DNA from: Tillus elongatus
Taxonomy: Eukaryota; Arthropoda; Insecta; Coleoptera; Cleridae
Direction: 5' to 3'
Assembly (NCBI GenBank): GCA_964006375.1
Contig: OZ023264.1
Coordinates: 14,084,225 to 14,148,224 of the forward strand
DNA: 64,000 nt
In this document: positions 28,131 through 41,040 of the stretch, in pieces
Layout: each line of letters opens with the position of its first letter
Numbering within the stretch: the stretch's first letter is position 1
Notes under the pieces: model-generated
What the model was told of the DNA's origin: nothing
The model's database searches: none
Seen by the model: only the letters and a program-made list of their open reading frames with translations
Translations under genes and position numbers: made by a program

Positions 28131-29230
28131 GCTTTAATTATTCAAAATTAACCCGTAAGAGACTTAGTTAATAGCCGACAATCCAATATCTGTAAGGCAA
28201 TTCATGTTTTGATTTCAAAATTATTTTTATGAAAAGTCGCCAATGTTTAACTATCCTGAACACCGTACTGCATTTTAAATGTGTACGTTAAAAATCAATA
28301 TATGTTTGCCATGGAAAACTACCTGGCATTAATACTGAACAAATATTTCCGGGAACGAAATAAGCATTGAAATTATACGTTAGGAATGTTCGAGAACAAA
28401 ATATTGTTTATCTTGGAATTTTCCGTAATCAGTGATGTCACCCAACGACGATTTGGAAGCGTTGCAGAGAATTGCCGGCAAAGCCACCGACTGGAGGTCT
28501 CGTTTTATCTCATTCGAAGAATGGAGGCTAGAAAGAGCTCGCACACAGTCACCAACTGTCACAGTAAGAATTTTTGCGTGCAGCGACCTAGCAGTTGCCG
28601 AACCCGACACATTAGGAGGACTCTCTGCTGAGCCTTCATAGTGAACAACCGTCACTTTTCGGTGGCTATTAAATTATCTTAAAACGGGGTTGTAATGTTC
28701 TTTCTGCTATCTGTACCACCTAGTAATTATTGTCAGTGATTGTTCGGAGTGATTCAAGTGATTTTCGAGTTTGATTAAACGTCGTATTCAGCATAAAAAC
28801 GCGAGCTAACTCGTAGTTCTTTGTTCCGAGCTGTTGACTTCTTGCCGTAATTAAAAAGAATTCCTAGTTATTATCGAACCTTAAGTCAATTGGTAGTGAA
28901 TTTTACTGAAGCAAATTCACGTTTTAATTGCGATTCGCAAAGTTTCCATCAAGCGAATTCAGAGCATCGACATAGGTGTCAATCATCTTGTAGTATCGGA
29001 GCAGTAACATCCACCGGCCCAATAATCTCTAATGAGAAGTCCCAGTCGTTTTTCCCCAGTTTCTCCGCTCTTATTGGAGTCTGGAATCTGTGTCAGGCAC
29101 TCATGATTGACCCCACCTGGAAAGCATCTGCACAGGGTCATCAGGTAAGTTAGTACCGGAAGACTGGTGAGTCTAAACAAATCTTTTCTCTGAATCAGCA
29201 GAATTTTCATTCCGAAATCTAACATCTGAA
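28131..29230. other. Unassigned GC-raised island, possible retroelement remnant
   Basis: 28430-28640 and 28890-29160 are richer in GC than their flanks and carry overlapping short frames on both strands. One plus-strand frame starts ATGTCACCCAACGACGATTT at 28435 and runs 68 codons. The stretch 28690-28870 (TGTAATGTTCTTTCTGC) has an LTR-like feel, but no second copy, primer site or protein motif was found. Function unknown. Confidence 0.3.
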
Positions 29231-30229
29231 GTTTTAATAACCTGAACCTTCAAAATCACGTAATCAAGTTTGAGCTTATACAATGTCAGGGAGGTGCTGT
29301 CAGCACAACTACATATTTCCTGTTTAATCTCTTAGATCTTGCGAATTTTTGTAAATTTGAACACACAGTTATTAACTTTTTTAAATTATAATTAGCAAAT
29401 TTTGTCTGTAAAATATCTAACCTATACATTCTCTTTAATATCTCTTATTTTTCATAATTAATGTAGAAATTTCACGTAGGATTATATATTCCTTTTTTGG
29501 AGCCTCACTCAAAGAACTGGCCAGTTAATTCACTAGAAAACCTAGCAATTGATTGACAAACGTCAAGTAATTTACCTAATCATTTCTGTTTATTTTTGAG
29601 CGATACCCAAAGTAATTGACAGTGACATTTTAGTAATTTACAACTATCTTTATCTTATTGTCTTGGCATATGTATGTACATTAATAATTTCTTGTTCTTG
29701 AAATTCTTGCTGTCTATTTGATTTCTATTTGTGTGCAATCAATGTTTACTTAAAATTTATAAATCTTTTATTTCATTATATTCGCTAGTCCAAATTTAAT
29801 TTATATGAATAAATTCCATATTTTGTTACATTAATATGTCTGTTTAATTGAAGAGAAATTCCTCCCTAGTATCTACTTTTCTTTTGACGTCGGCGCAAAC
29901 AATGATTTCTTACTAACTATTATCTAGATATCTAAATTTCTATGTAACCTGGCACTAGTCTGGAGAGCCCACAAATATAGGACTCTAGGCAGTGCGAAGC
30001 AAACAAAGGAAGAGAACGTGAGTATCAAACTACATCCAGATCTGTCAACCTCTTAAAAAGTGCTGCTAATCTTAATAAATTTGATAATCTGATAGATAGC
30101 TACTTTAGGGTAGGGTGTTATAGGCAATTCTGACCTCACCATTGAGCAGATCTATATCCACCTGAAGTCAATCACATATACCACGGTTCTTGTGCTGTAA
30201 AGCTTTATCTTTGAAGGAGGTAACAATGT
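29231..30229. other. AT-rich stretch, no gene recognised
   Basis: No frame above about 60 codons and no repeat family recognised. Confidence 0.5.
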
Positions 30230-30890
30230 GCGGGTTCTAGGGACCCAAATTCGCGCTCATCTGAAGATTTTTTTTTCCAAAAGCTTTTCATCGTAACCTC
30301 TCTATTAGCGAATTTTTCTGAATGAAAATTCGCTAAAAATTTTCCACATGTATACAGTTTTTACTAGTTCTCTTGCTCGTTTTTATGAAGTATCGTATAT
30401 GGGACATTTTTTTCTATTATTAAATACACATTTAATTGCAGTTCTCACATATTAATCACTGATTAGTTCTCTAGACCATGACTTGCTAATAATAAAATAA
30501 TGTTTATTATTCGTGTTATTTGCGGTTAGAGTGATTCACCAGGAAATTAAGCGTTTGTTTTTCTTCTTTTCAACTGTAGATGCAGTTTCTAACAGCAATA
30601 TTCGCGCACTTATTAATATTGTAATTTAATCTACTTGGTTGCATTGTTTTTAATTGGTTATTTACTTTTTATTGTTTGTATTCATATCGCTGAACTCCTT
30701 TTTAAAAACAATGGTAGAATAAAACCAAGCATTTAGATGATAGTTTTTCTATAATTAAGAAAAAAATATAGCAAACTTCCTGTTATTAGCGAATTTTCAT
30801 TAATAATTCGCCAATAGAGAGGTCACGATGAAAAGCTTTCGGAAAAAATCTTCAGATTAGCGCGAATTTGGGTCCCTAAAACCCAAAACC
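30230..30890. repeat. Two inverted TAH ends around a 440-bp unique spacer
   Basis: 30230-30342 is the (TA)n-proximal block plus terminal hairpin of the GCGAAT subfamily in reverse orientation. 30786-30890 is the same end in forward orientation. The hairpins face inward and the spacer 30343-30785 has no ORF. Neither copy keeps its TA array here. Confidence 0.75.
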
Positions 30891-31239
30891 AAATTCCGTT
30901 AAAATTTGTTATGTATATTTTCTTTACATAATCCCTATATGTTTCACGTTCTATGCCAAAATGTTGCGAATTTTGACCTTGCAAATCGCGACTGGCGTTT
31001 TGAGGAAAACCCCAATTTGTTTTTCTTTAAATGCCTATAACTTCTTTGGCTTTTAACTTACAGACCTAAATTTTGGTCACTATTTACAATACAAACATGC
31101 GTACCAAATTTGGTTGCCCCTGGTTTGCTATCCCCGGAGATATAAATTTTTTCCACAAGGAAACACAAAAATTTCCAGGAAAACCTGAGCCGATTTTCCT
31201 GGCTAACGAACTTATCCAAGCCACTTGCAAAAGGAAATA
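30891..31239 (-). repeat. TAH element copy 13, reverse, body half left of NLR-2
   Basis: Blocks TTTTGAGGAAAACCCCAATT, CTTTTAACTTACAGACCTAA and GGCTAACGAACTTATCCAAG in order, cut at CACTTGCAAAAGGAA. The matching TA array and hairpin end reappear at 32739-32955 after the retrotransposon. Confidence 0.8.
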
Positions 31240-32734
31240 AATGTCTGAAACTGCTACCAAGCATCACATAAAGGGTCTAACACTAGGTGAGTGGTGAGAC
31301 ACGAAGCAACTTGCCGCCACCTAGATGCGGAACCAAGTACAACTACAGAGCGATTGCGCTGCTTTCGGTTTTTTTCCAAGATCTCTGAGAAGGCATTTCT
31401 GCTAAGACTTAGGTCCTTTTTGGAGAGATACAATTTGCTGTCTCCGTACCAATTTGGCTTTCGTGGGCAGCTGTCATCTCGGATGCCGTGCTTAGCACTT
31501 ACCTGACAGTCTTGGATTACATAAATAGTGGGTCTAAGTCCGCCGGGTTGTTCTTCGACATTTCGAAAGCGTTTGATGCGGTCAACCATTCCCTTTTATT
31601 GCAAAAATTGGAGCATTATGGCATAAGAGGAAATGCATATTTATGGCTAAAAAGCTACCTGTCTGGAAGATGTCAGGCTGTCAGGATAAGACAGGCAGGT
31701 AAGAACTATATGTCTGGATTTACAGCCGTGTCGAGCGGCCTGCCGCAGGGCAGCATATTGGGTCCTGTTGTGTTTACCATTTTTCTTAACGATATCGTTT
31801 ATGATCTCCAGGAATACCACTTAACTTTGTATGCAGATGACACCACTGCTGCAATCTCAGGGGAGAGTTTTGAAGAGCTTGGTGCTGCAGCTAATGTGTG
31901 TGTGTGTCTCAGGTGTCAGCCTGGTGTTCGCGAAATGGTCTGGTCCTTAACACGCGTAAGACTGAAGTGCTTCTTTTTTCACCGGTGGGTGTGCATCCGA
32001 ATCTGAGTCTATATGTGAGATCTGATAACGGTTCAATAAGACAGGGCACGTCTGTAAAGTTTTTGGAGATCCATCTGGATTCTAACTTATCATGGGACGT
32101 CCATGTTGACCATGTGGTGGCCTCTCTTGCATCTAGGAATTATGCGTTGCTGCAGCTGAGGGATTCCTTGAGTACTCAGGCGTTGTTGACATGCGACTAT
32201 GGTAGTGTCAACTGTCTCCTAGCATATGGGTTGCTGTGTTGGGGCGACTGTGTGCATCTGGGGAGGGTTCTGTTGATGCAGAAGAGAATTGTCCGCACCA
32301 TGTTTGGCCTGCCGTCTTCCGCATCTTGTAGACCATTATTAATACGGTATCGTATTTTAACAGTGACGTGTCTATATATGCTTGGGGCGCTTTGTTATGT
32401 CAGAAAAAAAATTGCAATTTTTAGTACCTGCGGTAATATTACAGCGTATGAAACAAGACAGGTTAAAGATTTGTATGTTCCCCCTTATAGGATCGAACAG
32501 ATTATTTGGGCACCTCGCAACACTGCAATACGCTTATATAATCATTTACCTGACAGCGTCAAAAATTTGAGCAGCCTCAGGCAATTTAAGCTTGCTTCAA
32601 AATCGTTTTTTAGAGAGCATTCTTTTTATTCTGTGGACGAATATTTTAATTTTAAATTTTAGCGTTGATAAGTTGTTTTTTGTGTTTTGACTACTTCCTG
32701 TATCTTGTAGAGATCTATGGAGCAGTTCTAATAA

Positions 32735-32738
<4 letters not shown>
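31240..32738 (+). mobile_element. Non-LTR retrotransposon NLR-2, 5'-truncated, inserted in a TAH element
   Basis: Encodes RT from the fingers onward: FGFRGQLSS, SAGLFFDISKAFDAVNHSLL (first Asp), SSGLPQGSILGPVVFTIFLN, YADDT (catalytic pair, 31830-31844), NGLVLNTRKTEVLLFSP, then a C-terminal domain ending DEYFNFKF at about 32662. No RNase H. Two frameshifts: near 31482, and at a TG run at 31893-31907. The 3' UTR carries AATAAAG at about 32729 followed at once by (AT)n. Distinct from NLR-1 in sequence; Jockey/CR1-like by layout. Confidence 0.9.
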
Positions 32739-32827
<89 letters not shown>

Positions 32828-32955
32828 AGTCTGAAATCGACCTCGGATTTGGGTTCCGAGGGTCCTAAATAGCGCTCATTTGAAGAAATTTTTTCAAAAT
32901 TAAAAAGTCGGGATCTCCTCATTAGTGCATTTTTTTTAAAGAAAATTCACTAAAA
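32739..32955 (-). repeat. TAH copy 13, (TA)n array and hairpin end right of NLR-2
   Basis: TA array 32739-32824, then CCTCGGATTTGGGTTCCGAG, GCGCTCATTTGAAGAAATTT and GAAAATTCACTAAAA. Completes the reverse TAH copy interrupted by NLR-2; roughly 65 bases of TAH between the two halves are missing. Confidence 0.85.
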
Positions 32956-33464
32956 CTGCAACTGCAAAAAAAACTGTTGAATAACGATTCTTATGTTATT
33001 TATCCTCAAACGTGTTTTTTTTTCACTTGGCTCTTACTACAAAAAGTTGTTTCTCAACATAAACCCGACAATGTACATATCTAAAATTGGCTATTTTAAA
33101 TTCAGGTGAATGGCTCTTGCTTTGGTCTTTGCATATTTATCGATTACATTTGCAATTTACAGACGTTATCAGAATATAGTTATAAGATTTGCACAATCAG
33201 CCACATTGCTATATTACTATTCACCTTGACCTGGAACGTGTGTTACACCTACAAAATGTGCAAAAATCACATGACTAAACAAATCTGAAACGCTCCCTAC
33301 TACATGTTTATTTATTTTTTATTCATAACAGGGCAAGGGCGTAGATAAGGGGGTAGATGGGGAATTGCCCCTCCCCCACGAATAACAAGACAATTAAAAA
33401 AATAATTTGTAATAAGAGTACAATACAGGTAGATACATTTTCTGAATGTTGCAACAGGAAGTAT
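32956..33464. other. No gene; hAT-like terminus possible at 33330
   Basis: A phrase CAGGGCAAGGGCGTAGATAA followed by GGAATTGCCCCTCCCCCAC at 33329-33380 resembles ends seen on some hAT elements. No opposite end was recognised. Confidence 0.35.
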
Positions 33465-35544
33465 ACAGGGTGTTTCAAAAATGATGGTCTATGTTACAGG
33501 TGCACATTCAGCACAAGAACATAACACTATTTTTTTCTTATAAACATGGGACCGCAAATGCTTAGTTTTTTAAATACAGCGAGTTAAATTTATTTGTTTT
33601 TATCAGTTTTTCACGAATAAGTCCGAGTCAAATTAAAATTGGCATGTGGGGGTTCTCGAGGGTAAGAAATTTAAATATGTTATTGTTAATAACACTGCTG
33701 ACAGAGGGCGCCACCTGTAAGACATGGCTTGCATTCAATTGGCTATAATTTTTTGACACCCAGTAATATCGACCTACCGTATAGCTACATTGCAGCCCTT
33801 ATCAATTGTAAGCAAAAAATATATATTTGGTCCAAATCTCTCAGACACACCATTTTTGAGATATTTCAATTTTTGTATGTCGATGTCGCTCAAAAATTAA
33901 TTTTTCTCAAGTAATTAATTGTATTGTCTGCAAATGTTAACAACAAATAAAACAACAAATAAAAAAGTTTATAACATTTTATGATACCTGACTACAATAA
34001 ATGTTCAAAATGGCCACCCTCCACTTCAATACACTTTCGTATTCTGCGGAGCATACAACGTCGTACTCTGTGAAATATTTCTGGTGTATTTCTAATTTGT
34101 TCGCATTCAAGTACAATTCTTTGCTGCAGATCATCAACATTTTCAACATATGCTTCATAAACAATACTTTTGAGATGCCCTCATAAATAAAGGTCCATAG
34201 GATTTAAATCAGGGGATCCAGCCGGCCATGGCTGAAGTCCACCGCGTCCGATCCATCTGCGTCCAAAAGTATTTACATTTAGTGCGAAATGTGGGGGGGG
34301 GTCCGTCATGCATAAACCACAGGATATGTATTATGTCAAGAGGTACATTTTCTAATAACCCATTTAGCTGGTTTTGTAGGAATTCAAGATAAGTTGTAGC
34401 ATTAAATCTGTGAAGTAAAAAAAATTGGTCCTATCAAATTACACCCTACAATTCCAGCCCATACATTTAAGGAAAATTGCTGTTTCAAACACTGCGTAGG
34501 GATTTTCGTCAGCCCGAATATGGCTGTTACGAAAATTGACGATCCCGTCGCGCCTAAATCCAGACTAGTCAGTGAACAATACACCATTCAACAAGTTCTC
34601 TACATTATTATGTTGAAGCAACCATTGGCAAAATTGTAGGCGAGAAATAAAATCTCTTTCAGGCGACAGTGCCTGCACACGTTGGATGTGATATGGACGC
34701 AATTGTTGCTCATGAAGAACTCGTCATATCGTTGCATTGGATGCTCCCAGATGATTGGCCATTTCCCTAGTACTTATTTTTGGATTTTGTTCAATCTCAT
34801 CCACAACAGCCTCTTCGAAATCAGGATTTCGTGCACTTCGTGGTCTGCCTCGATCAGCAGTAACTTTATTAAGGGTACCTGGTAAAATATATATACTATA
34901 TTAGAAAGAGACAGATCGATGTATTATGTACCTGTTTCTCGCAGACGGATGTCAATCCGTTGAAACATCCTTCTGTCTGGAATTCTCCGATTTGGGAAGG
35001 CTTCTTCATACAGTCGTTTCTCCTCATAACAGTAACCTAAAGCCCGTGAATACATAACATGCATGTCTGTTAGTTCATTGCTGGTAAAGACTTTACAATA
35101 CAATTAATTACCTAAAAATAGTGAGTAGTCTCAAACGTAAAAGTCAAAGGTAGTATATGTCACGACGAAAACGCAAAAGTCAAGTCCCGTAACGATGGAA
35201 ACCACTTTGTTAAATGGTTTGTTTAAAGTTTGTTATCGTGGCTTTTTATTTTATCTTCATGATTGTGTATTGTCAGTTCTTTTTTCTGGTAAGATTTTAT
35301 TTTTTAACTAGAGAATAAGAAAATTAAGTTTATACATACTGATAGCAATTAAAAGGTGAAAAATGTATTCCTATGATTTGTCGCAGAATTAATTTTTGAG
35401 CGACATCGACATACAAAAATTGAAATATCTCGAAAATGGTGTGTCTGAGAGATTTTGATCAAATATACATTTTTTGCTTACAATTGATAAGGGTTGCAAT
35501 ATAGCTATACGGTAGGTCGATATTACTGGGTGTCAAAAAATTGC
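33465..35544 (-). mobile_element. Tc1/mariner-like element 2, with about 160-bp inverted arms
   Basis: The left end begins ACAGGGTGTTTCAAAAATGA. Inverted arms 33741-33906 and 35385-35544 (TTTTTTGACACCCAGTAATA with its complement; CATACAAAAATTGAAATATC) flank the transposase. The right outer end is missing: TAH sequence starts at about 35545 where the left end would have a further 280 bases. Different family from the 13.7-kb element. Confidence 0.8.
33992..35085 (-). pseudogene. Decayed mariner-like transposase 2, with apparent intron
   Basis: Minus strand: SNELTDMHVMYSRALGY and FPNRRIPDRRMFQRIDIRLR, then a splice-like gap (donor ACAG/GTACAT at about 34931, acceptor TTTTACCAG at about 34881). 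Continues DRGRPRSARNPDFEEAV, ISTREMANHLGASNATI, PYHIQRVQALSPERD, GVLFTD then stop, NVWAGIVGCNLIGPIFF, and the end GGHFEHLL with TAG at 33992-33994. Many frameshifts and stops. Matches the insect family whose C-terminus reads GGHFEHLL. Confidence 0.85.
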
Positions 35545-36090
<546 letters not shown>

Positions 36091-36107
36091 TGAAGGCCGG
36101 TAAAATG

Positions 36108-36179
<72 letters not shown>

Positions 36180-36335
36180 CAGCCTTCTGACAAGATTATT
36201 TGAAAGACAGATACTTGGAAGAAGAGGAAGAGGTAGACCATGAGAGAAACTCCTAAAAAAACAAGCCAAATTGATGAAAAATGGAAGCTACAATGAAAAG
36301 AAAAGAGCTGCTGGAATGGATGCGACGACAAGGCC
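36091..36335 (+). pseudogene. (TA)n plus non-LTR C-terminal fragment
   Basis: The TA array 36115-36177 is followed by a plus-strand reading LLTRLFERQILGRRGRGRPW ... LLKKQAKLMKNGSYNEKKRA. The GRRGRGRP motif and SYNE-KRA tail are typical of the extreme C-terminus of some insect non-LTR polyproteins. No RT domain nearby; the TA array is not flanked by TAH blocks. Confidence 0.6.
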
Positions 36336-36640
36336 TTTAGAATGTGATGGTGATAATATCGATGTTTCTAATTTACATGGAATTTACCTAGTACATTTTA
36401 TATTAAATTCAATTAATATAGACTATGCGTATGATCATACAATGGGCACACTTCCTGTTTTAGCACTGGTCATTGTTACAAAATAAATAACTAAGTGTAC
36501 AAAATTATGATTGCTTTTCCAACAAATTATAATAGGTATAAAGAATCAACTCTCTGGCAGTAAAGAGGGCACAGAGCAAGTTATTTCTTTGAAACACGGC
36601 ACCTGACCAAAAAATATTTTGGCAGTTTACTTGGAATAAC
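36336..36640. other. AT-rich, no feature
   Basis: A frame continuing from the fragment to 36486 shows no domain. Confidence 0.4.
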
Positions 36641-36930
36641 ATATTTTATTTCAAAATTGGTTAAATGAAAAATACGCTCCAAATGATCCTTTAGAAGCAC
36701 TGAGGAAATTGTCTTAAAAATCGTTTTCCAACATTAGTGTTGTTGAAAATATTTTCCAATGTACCTGTGACTACAGCATCCGTCGATTCTCGAGTCTGAA
36801 GAGAATCAAAACGTATTTAAGAAATTCCAGAAGTGAAACAAGACTCAACGGTTTGGCTCTCAAATATTGACGCCGCTATTATAAAAGATGTTTGCATAAA
36901 AAAATAAAGGCGCCTAGATTTCAAATTATG
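36641..36930 (+). pseudogene. hAT transposase C-terminal (dimerisation region) fragment
   Basis: Plus strand in three frames: NDPLEALRKLS, SNISVVENIF with the alternate frame FSNVPVTTASVDS, then SSLKRIKTYLRNSRSETRLN GLALKY. This is the conserved pattern of hAT/ZMYM1-like C-termini (PVT-AS-RSFS-LK-IKTYLR-RLNGLA). Frameshifts and stops present. No terminal repeats assigned. Confidence 0.8.
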
Positions 36931-37559
36931 ATGATTTTTTTCCTTAATTATGTGTGACCTGTCTATTCTGTTGATCTAAAAGTTAAGAAAAACTATTATC
37001 TAGAAAAAAACTAAAATAAATCCACCCTATTCTCCCAAAACGTGACTATACGCTTTTCCTACAGCTTGTTTATTTAACAAGGTACCGGAATAAGTCTTGC
37101 ACTCAACGTATTTCATTTAATGTACTCATATCAATAATGTAAATGAATTATTTCAGGAAGTAACAGGTCAAAACAAAGGGGCTTTGTTAGCAAATCGAGA
37201 AAGTAAGTCAGTCATCTTTCAATGACAGATCCGCCCCAAAAGTACACCAAGCAATTTTTACAAAAAAATATCGAAAACCATTACAAATATACATGACTAG
37301 TTATTGGAAATGAAAGAATGAAGTATACTTTTAAAAGTCCATTCCTTACATTATCACATTTCTGTGATTAATGCTGTAATTTTGTTTCGCCTTTCCGAGG
37401 GGTTGGTATATAGGTGTTGTCCTGTGTTGAAGCGATGTCGCGAGGGGGTTGCATAAAGTGGAGGTCGCGCATGAGTAGAGGGTGTCACCCAGTGGTGGCA
37501 TATCGAACCCCCGCCCTGTCAGCATAGCCAGAGCGGGTACTCAGGGTACTATTCTAGGT
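36931..37559. other. Intron after exon 1a; no feature
   Basis: AT-rich to about 37380, then GC rises toward the exon. No repeat recognised. Confidence 0.5.
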
Positions 37560-37565
37560 ACTCAC

Positions 37566-37683
37566 CTAACAGCAGCAGCTTGATATCCTTGGCCGCCTGG
37601 ATGCCATCCTCTTTCAGGTTCTTCTCTATCTGCTTGGAGCGGGCCAGGGCGGCCCGTTCCTCTGCTGAAGAGGTGCACCCCAT
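37566..37683 (-). CDS. Galphao: G-protein alpha subunit (Go), first coding exon 1a
   Basis: Encodes [20 protein letters not shown], then [20 protein letters not shown], with the last Gly codon split by donor GTGAGT. This is the canonical Go-alpha N-terminus: Gly2 and Cys3 lipidation, an amphipathic helix that binds G-beta-gamma, and KLLLLG leading into the GTP-binding P-loop that must be on the next exon (not in the window, to the left). 118 coding bases, phase 1, exactly as exon 1b. The ATG at 37683 has A at -3 and G at +4. Codon use is GC-rich compared with the flanks. Go couples neuronal and Wnt-type receptors to effectors at the plasma membrane. Confidence 0.95.
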
Positions 37684-38060
37684 CCTACAGGATCCCTCGG
37701 AGCAAAACGTCGCGCCGGCTTATCGAGTCTCACACCACCCTATATCCCTATGCACTCACTGCACTAGCCCCCAGGTAAACGAGCCCTAGATCTCGCACCC
37801 TCGCATCACTTCCTGGGGCTCCGGTTCAGCTCTTCTTCACAGCAATATCTCTGGCCTATCTACACTGTGTACTTGTTATAGCAGGAATTTGACAGACCGT
37901 GTTCCTGCGATCGCGTCCGCTTCAAACGCACACTCGCTCGATGCTGAGCGCCGCGACGAGCGCATGCGCCTCGAGATAACACGCATGCCGTCTCACATCA
38001 GCGGGAACAACAGCCCTATAGTGTTCTGATAAAACACCGACGGCTAAGCGGAGTTGCCGG
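37684..38060 (-). promoter_or_regulatory. GC/CpG-rich 5' UTR and candidate promoter of exon 1a
   Basis: Upstream (minus sense) of exon 1a the sequence is unusually GC- and CpG-rich for this window, with phrases such as GCGCCGCGACGAGCGCATGC near 37950, and is free of TAH or other repeats. This fits a 5' leader and promoter. No TATA box or start site can be fixed by eye. Confidence 0.5.
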
Positions 38061-38291
38061 TTCGGGAGCGTTGTTACTAGATATGGTGGAATTTCTGATA
38101 GCTGAGATAAAAATTATATAGTTCATTGTTTTAATCTTTTAGGTTATTATATGCTTAAAAACATCTAAAAAAAGCGGGGTACTTGTGCTCCTTTGCCCCC
38201 TGACCTATATAATGAGAAGCAGAGAACGAATCAATATCAAGATAACCCCCCTTAACCGAAACATTGCTTCTAACTGAAACATTTTCACTTT
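38061..38291. other. AT-rich spacer, no feature
   Basis: No ORF or repeat recognised between the CpG-rich block and the GFB palindrome. Confidence 0.5.
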
Positions 38292-39116
38292 GGTAAATTT
38301 TCAGATTAGCTCCCGAACGCTTTTAAAAAAATTGTTTCCAGAAATATTACTAGGACCCCCCCATGCACAAACCACAATAACAATTTCTTGTTCATACCCC
38401 CCACCTCCGGAAGTTACGAGACTAGGAGTGAATAGGGGTGCTGGACGGGGTAGGAAGTAAAAAAGAAATATGAGTAGAAAATGCGAAGAAAACTATTTGA
38501 AAGCTGTCTATTTGAATCCATATCCTCATTAAACCCTGCCTATCCCGCACACCACCCCTATTCGCCACAGGTCCGAAATTTTTCTTGTGGTTTATGGAAC
38601 GAGGGTGGCTGTATGCACACGAGAGGGGAAGGAAAATGCCTACGAAGCAGACACGCCCTCCATTCCAACTTGTGATGGTGGTGGCCCTGGGTTGATGGGG
38701 GGGGTGGATGCTCCGTCATGGGGATCTTCCTTCCCCTCTCGCGTGCATACAACCCCCCTCGTTGCATAAACCGCAAGAAAAATGTCATCTTCATACCCGC
38801 CAAGGAAGTTACGGCACCTTGGGGAATAGGGGTGCTGTGCGGGGACGGCAGGGTTTAAGGGAGATATGGCTTCAAGATGTGAAAAAGACAGCTTTCAGGC
38901 CCGTTTTCTTCACATTTTCTGCTCATATTTCCTTTTTTACTACCTACCCCGCCCAGCACCGCTATTCACTCCTGGTCCCGTAACTTCCTTGGGAGGTGTG
39001 AACAAGAAATTTTTCTTGTGCTTTGTGCATCCATGAGGGGGGTGGGGGGGGGCACTAGGCAGGTAACTGAAAACAGTGTTTTGAAAAGCGTTCGGGAGAT
39101 AATCTGCAAATTTACC
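38292..39116. repeat. GFB palindromic foldback element, copy 1
   Basis: 825 bp; both ends read GGTAAATTT(T/G)CAGATTAGC inverted, and the arms pair through nearly the whole length. Landmarks in mirrored order: AATAGGGGTGCTG, TATGAGTAGAAAATGCG, TTTTTCTTGTGGTTTATG, CGAGAGGGGAAGGAAAATGC. The centre is G-rich. No coding domain; open frames arise from the palindrome. Confidence 0.85.
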
Positions 39117-39519
39117 TTCACTTTTATTTCATTATCACTTGAAGATACCTTTCCTTTCAATTATTATTTGAATTTTAGAGGCAGTCTGCAGTCTCTTGTG
39201 GTGCTAGATCTGGCGGGTAAGGTGGTTGTTCAAATAGGTCGAACAATGACAGATATTGCGATAACTGACTTATGACTTGATGCATTATCTTGGTGGAAAT
39301 AAAGGGAGACACTGTATATCTCAATTACATCGCATTTGGTCTCAGTATCATAGTGATGAACCCACAAAATTTACAGTGCTTTTTCAAGGCGTACAAAAGC
39401 AATAAACGTATCTAGATTTATTCAAACCCCTTTCCTCCTACTGTTTTAAATGCACTGTTTGTCTAGTTCTACAGCCAGAAGCAACTCTCAATTTTGATCC
39501 TTTGATCCTTATTCTATTA
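39117..39519. other. No gene or repeat recognised
   Basis: An 85-codon frame ending near 39275 has no motif. Confidence 0.45.
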
Positions 39520-39925
<406 letters not shown>

Positions 39926-39940
39926 CTATTAAAAAAAAAT

Positions 39941-40750
39941 GGTAAATTTGCAGATTAGCTCCTGAACACTTTTCAAAAAACTGTTTTTAGACCCCTGCCT
40001 AGACCCCCTCCCCAATGCACAAACCACAAGAAACACTTCTTGTTCACACCCCCCAAGGAAGTTATGGAACCAGGGGGTAGTAAAAAGGAAATATGAGCAG
40101 AAAATGTGAAGGAAACTGGCTTGAAAGCTGTCTTTTTCACATCTTGAAGCCACATCCCCCTTAAACCCTGCCGTCCCCGCACAGTAACCCTATTCCCCAA
40201 GGTGCCGTAACTCTTTGGCGGGTATGAACAAGACATTTTTCTTGTGGTTTATGCAACGAGGGTGGTTGTATGCATGCGAGAGGGGAAGGAAAATCCCCAC
40301 GACGAAGCCCCCCACCCCACACACTAACACGAGATTAACCGGGGGAGTCAGCTTCGTCATAGGCATTTTCCTTCCCCTCTCGTGTGCATACAACCATCTT
40401 TGCATAAACCATAAGAAATTTTTTTTGTTCATACCCCCCAATGAAGTTACGGGACCTGTGGCGAATAGGGGTGCTGTGCGGGGTAGGCAGAGTTTAATGG
40501 GGATATGGCTTCAAATAGACAGGTTTCAAGCAGTTTTCTTCGCAAATTCTGCTCATATTTCTTTTTTACGACCTACCCCGCCCAGCACCCCTATTCACTC
40601 CTAGTCCCATAACAACCTTGGAGGGGGGGTTGTTGGGGGGTAACAAGAAATTTTTCTTGTGGTTTGTGTATCTGGGGGGTGGGGGTTCCTACTAATGTTT
40701 TTGAAAACAATTTTTTATACAGAGTTTGGGAGCTAAACTGCAAATTTACC
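39941..40750. repeat. GFB palindromic foldback element, copy 2
   Basis: 810 bp with the same GGTAAATTTGCAGATTAGCT inverted ends as copy 1 and the same mirrored internal landmarks, including AGAGGGGAAGGAAAATCCCC near 40280 and ATTTTCCTTCCCCTCTCGTG near 40366. Only about 830 bp from copy 1. Confidence 0.85.
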
Positions 40751-41040
40751 AAAAAAAATTGTAGTTTTTCAAATGTTAATATTTGAAACGTCAGGATTGG
40801 TGATTTTAAAAGAAAGATTCTAGAACTGATGTGGTTTATGGGTTGAAAATGTTGCAAGAAAACTGTTTAACATGGTCCTAGATTTATGATTCAATTGTTC
40901 GTTTTCCTCATTTGTTTAAAATTGTTGCTAAAATGCATTTAACATAAACATTTCTTGTTACAAATAACTTAAGACAGTAGAAAATTCGCGCGTACGATCT
41001 TATGTGATTAAGTTTCGGAAATATACTTCAACTGACAATA
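40751..41040. other. AT-rich spacer, no feature
   Basis: No ORF or repeat recognised. Confidence 0.5.

Noticed and set aside
32382..32570. Separate small ORF within NLR-2
   Set aside because: Alternate-frame shadow of the retrotransposon C-terminal domain.
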